Source: Candidatus Nitrosopumilus sp.
GTDB lineage: Archaea > Thermoproteota > Nitrososphaeria > Nitrososphaerales > Nitrosopumilaceae
Length of the DNA: 42,518 nt
Assembly: GCF_029882185.1 (NCBI RefSeq)
Contig: NZ_JAOULD010000013.1
Span: 1-42,518 of the forward strand
Reading direction: 5' to 3'
Under the pieces are notes generated by a model. The model ran no database searches, was not told the DNA's origin, and saw only the letters and a list, made by a program, of their open reading frames with translations. Each line of letters begins with the position of its first letter. Position 1 is the first letter of the stretch. Below are positions 41,290-42,518 of the stretch, in pieces. The translations under genes and the position numbers were made by a program.

Positions 41290-41619
41290 ATGGTTTCAAA
41301 AATAATGTCAGAATTCATACCAATTTCCGAAGCAAAGAAAATGCGAAGTGGAGTTAATGTTGAAGCTGTTGTTAAAAGCAAAGGAGACGCTAGAACTGTG
41401 AATCTCAAAAGTGGTGGAACAGTAGATGTTTGCGATGCAATTATTTCTAACGGCGAAACTGATGAGGACCAAATGAAACTCACATTGTGGGGCGACGACA
41501 TCAAAGCAGTGAACGTAGGCGACAAAGTTGTCATTACAAATGGATATACAAACGAGTTCAAAGGTGAAGTGTCCTTAACCAAAGGCAAATTTGGCAAAAT
41601 GGATATCAATCCTCAATAA
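41290..41619 (+). CDS. OB-fold single-stranded DNA-binding protein (SSB-like)
   Basis: This 109-residue protein matches the single OB fold of Sulfolobus-type SSB: EAVVKSKGDARTVNLKSGGTVDVCDAIISN, then MKLTLWGDDIKAVNVGDKVVI, then GYTNEFKGEVSLTKGKFGKM. It lacks the acidic tail of the Sulfolobus protein. It may protect single-stranded DNA or bind RNA. ATG 41290 is used; ATG 41305 is equally good on promoter spacing. It overlaps the convergent gene by seven bases. Confidence 0.85.
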   Translation: MVSKIMSEFIPISEAKKMRSGVNVEAVVKSKGDARTVNLKSGGTVDVCDAIISNGETDEDQMKLTLWGDDIKAVNVGDKVVITNGYTNEFKGEVSLTKGKFGKMDINPQ

Positions 41620-42218
41620 TTTCTTTTATCATCTAAATTATTTTTCACATCTACTAAAATTATAATCACACTAATTATTGCAACTATAATACCTAAAACA
41701 AGTAAGAACCCAGAAATCAAGAGAGGGACAATCATATTCATTACAGGAGAGTCTGGATTTGAAAGAGCATCAGAATTTTCATTATATTCAGAAATCATCA
41801 AAATTACATTTACAGGATTAGGACCGGTGTTTTTAATTTCAAAATTAAGAGAATCAGACAGGGTAATTTCCAAGGCTTTAAATAAAATTGGTTCAAACAT
41901 TACAAATTCACCATAATCATCTCCAAAAATATTTGAAATTTTAATCAACAAAGCATCGCCCGAATTATAATCAATTATCTGAACCCCCCAAAGCAAGGAA
42001 GCGTCATATGAGGATACATCATATGTCACATATGTTAACTCGCCAGGCATGATTTGAATTTCACTAGTAATCTGATCAAACATCCCTTCAAACAAAGACG
42101 CCATGGAAAGATCATTTGGATCAGTGATGTTTGAGGGTACTGTAGAAACAGCTATAGTAAGTGAAATTGCAACTAAAACTAAACCAACAGTTGCAATTAT
42201 CAATCCACGTTTTTTCAT
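41613..42218 (-). CDS. Membrane-anchored protein with two helices, unknown function
   Basis: This 201-residue protein has an N-terminal helix (about 5-26, GLIIATVGLVLVAISLTIAVS), an outer domain of about 130 residues with beta pattern, and a C-terminal helix pair end (about 161-192, MIVPLLISGFLLVLGIIVAIISVIIILV). This layout suggests a type I/II anchored outer domain. The outer part has Ser/Asn-rich loops and no Cys. No family is recognised. The ATG is at 42218. Confidence 0.7.
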   Translation of the reverse strand: MKKRGLIIATVGLVLVAISLTIAVSTVPSNITDPNDLSMASLFEGMFDQITSEIQIMPGELTYVTYDVSSYDASLLWGVQIIDYNSGDALLIKISNIFGDDYGEFVMFEPILFKALEITLSDSLNFEIKNTGPNPVNVILMISEYNENSDALSNPDSPVMNMIVPLLISGFLLVLGIIVAIISVIIILVDVKNNLDDKRNY

Positions 42219-42282
42219 TTTAAAACAATAACACAGTACTCAATTTAACATCATGGAAAAGTTTTGAGATAGGAATTAAAGA

Positions 42283-42518
42283 TTATCGACGTCTAGACTT
42301 CTTTTTAGCTGCAGTCTTTTTCTGTGCGGGTTTCTTTTTAGCTGCAGTCTTTTTCTGTGCGGGTTTCTTTTTAGCTGCAGTCTTTTTCTGTGCTGGTTTC
42401 TTTTTAGCTGCAGTCTTTTTCTGTGCTGGTTTCTTTTTAGCTGCAGTCTTTTTCTGTGCTGGTTTCTTTTTAGCTGCAGTCTTTTTCTGTGCTGGTTTCT
42501 TTTTAGCTGCAGTCTTTT
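42283..42518 (-). CDS. Lys/Ala-rich repeat protein, C-terminal part (partial)
   Basis: The minus strand is open from the window edge to a TAA at 42283-42285. It codes for about seven copies of an 11-residue unit with the pattern KKPAQKKTAAK and ends in AKKKSRRR. The composition is like the tails of histone H1 and of bacterial or archaeal lysine-rich DNA-binding proteins. It would bind nucleic acid by charge. The start and any folded domain lie outside the window. Confidence 0.7.
   Translation of the reverse strand, partial: KTAAKKKPAQKKTAAKKKPAQKKTAAKKKPAQKKTAAKKKPAQKKTAAKKKPAQKKTAAKKKPAQKKTAAKKKSRRR
42302..42518 (-). repeat. 33-bp tandem repeat in coding sequence
   Basis: The 33-base unit recurs from 42302 at exactly 33-base steps (42335, 42368, 42401, 42434, 42467, 42500) to the window edge. 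The copies are almost identical. The two nearest the stop have GCGGG where the others have GCTGG. It continues beyond the window. It lacks spacers and encodes protein, so it is not a CRISPR. Confidence 0.9.

Noticed and set aside
42302-42518. CRISPR array
   Set aside because: The 33-bp units are contiguous without spacers and encode a regular 11-residue repeat.

Overview
The window is about 42.5 kb of AT-rich archaeal chromosome. It reads as a member of the Nitrososphaerota (Thaumarchaeota), most like the Nitrosopumilus/Nitrosarchaeum group of ammonia oxidisers. The reasons are archaeal information-processing genes (TFB, aIF1A, S8e, SRP19, Gar1, archaeal ATP-dependent DNA ligase, splicing endonuclease EndA, a tRNA-Leu with an intron at position 37/38), ScpA/ScpB, a bacterial-type cold-shock protein, a Sulfolobus-like OB-fold SSB, a Met-rich cupredoxin, a fused siroheme decarboxylase, and many short zinc-finger proteins. 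Group placement is by recognition; no database was searched. Many start codons sit about 25 nt after a TATA-like box with no ribosome binding site, so leaderless transcription seems common. I used this to revise several starts.

Layout. 1-4.4 kb: end of an unknown gene, a membrane protein, DNA ligase, a PhoU-like protein, endA, and two small unknown genes. 4.4-6.7 kb: a two-gene operon of a tandem-SDR protein and a MaoC/hotdog protein, both lacking expected catalytic residues. 6.7-12.6 kb: a TauE/SafE permease, exported or anchored proteins including DUF192, small Cys-rich proteins, a DtxR/MntR-type regulator, and a PIN-ATPase-KH protein. 12.6-20 kb: a response-regulator remnant, tldD, a base-excision pair (family-4 UDG and alkyladenine glycosylase), a DedA protein, an OppD-like ATPase, a NusA-like KH protein and aspS. 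20-24.7 kb: an accessory stretch of tiny zinc proteins, a strong candidate for an unannotated structured RNA (21462-21570), an HTH pseudogene, cold-shock protein, aIF1A, a YkgJ-type protein, and decayed Lrp and response-regulator genes. 24.7-30 kb: alcohol dehydrogenase, scpA-scpB, S8e-SRP19, gar1-tfb, sufC, and a frameshifted DUF167 gene.

30.3-36.8 kb is a tetrapyrrole neighbourhood: a chlorite-dismutase/HemQ-family protein, an aldo/keto reductase, fused AhbA-AhbB siroheme decarboxylase, a precorrin-2 dehydrogenase-like protein, hemA and hemB. Together they suggest haem made through siroheme. The last decarboxylation may be done by the HemQ-like protein, which is inference. 36.8-39.4 kb holds two broken genes: a Met-rich cupredoxin and a gamma-glutamyltransferase. 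39.4-42.5 kb: an HD hydrolase, a second DedA-type protein, a zinc finger, tRNA-Leu(CAA) with a 16-nt intron, an SSB-like OB protein, a membrane protein, and the end of a Lys/Ala-rich protein made of 33-bp tandem repeats.

The unusual points are the candidate RNA, the SDR-hotdog pair, the haem cluster, and the number of disrupted genes (at least six). Several lesions lie in short homopolymer or dinucleotide runs, so they may be real decay, slippage, or assembly error.
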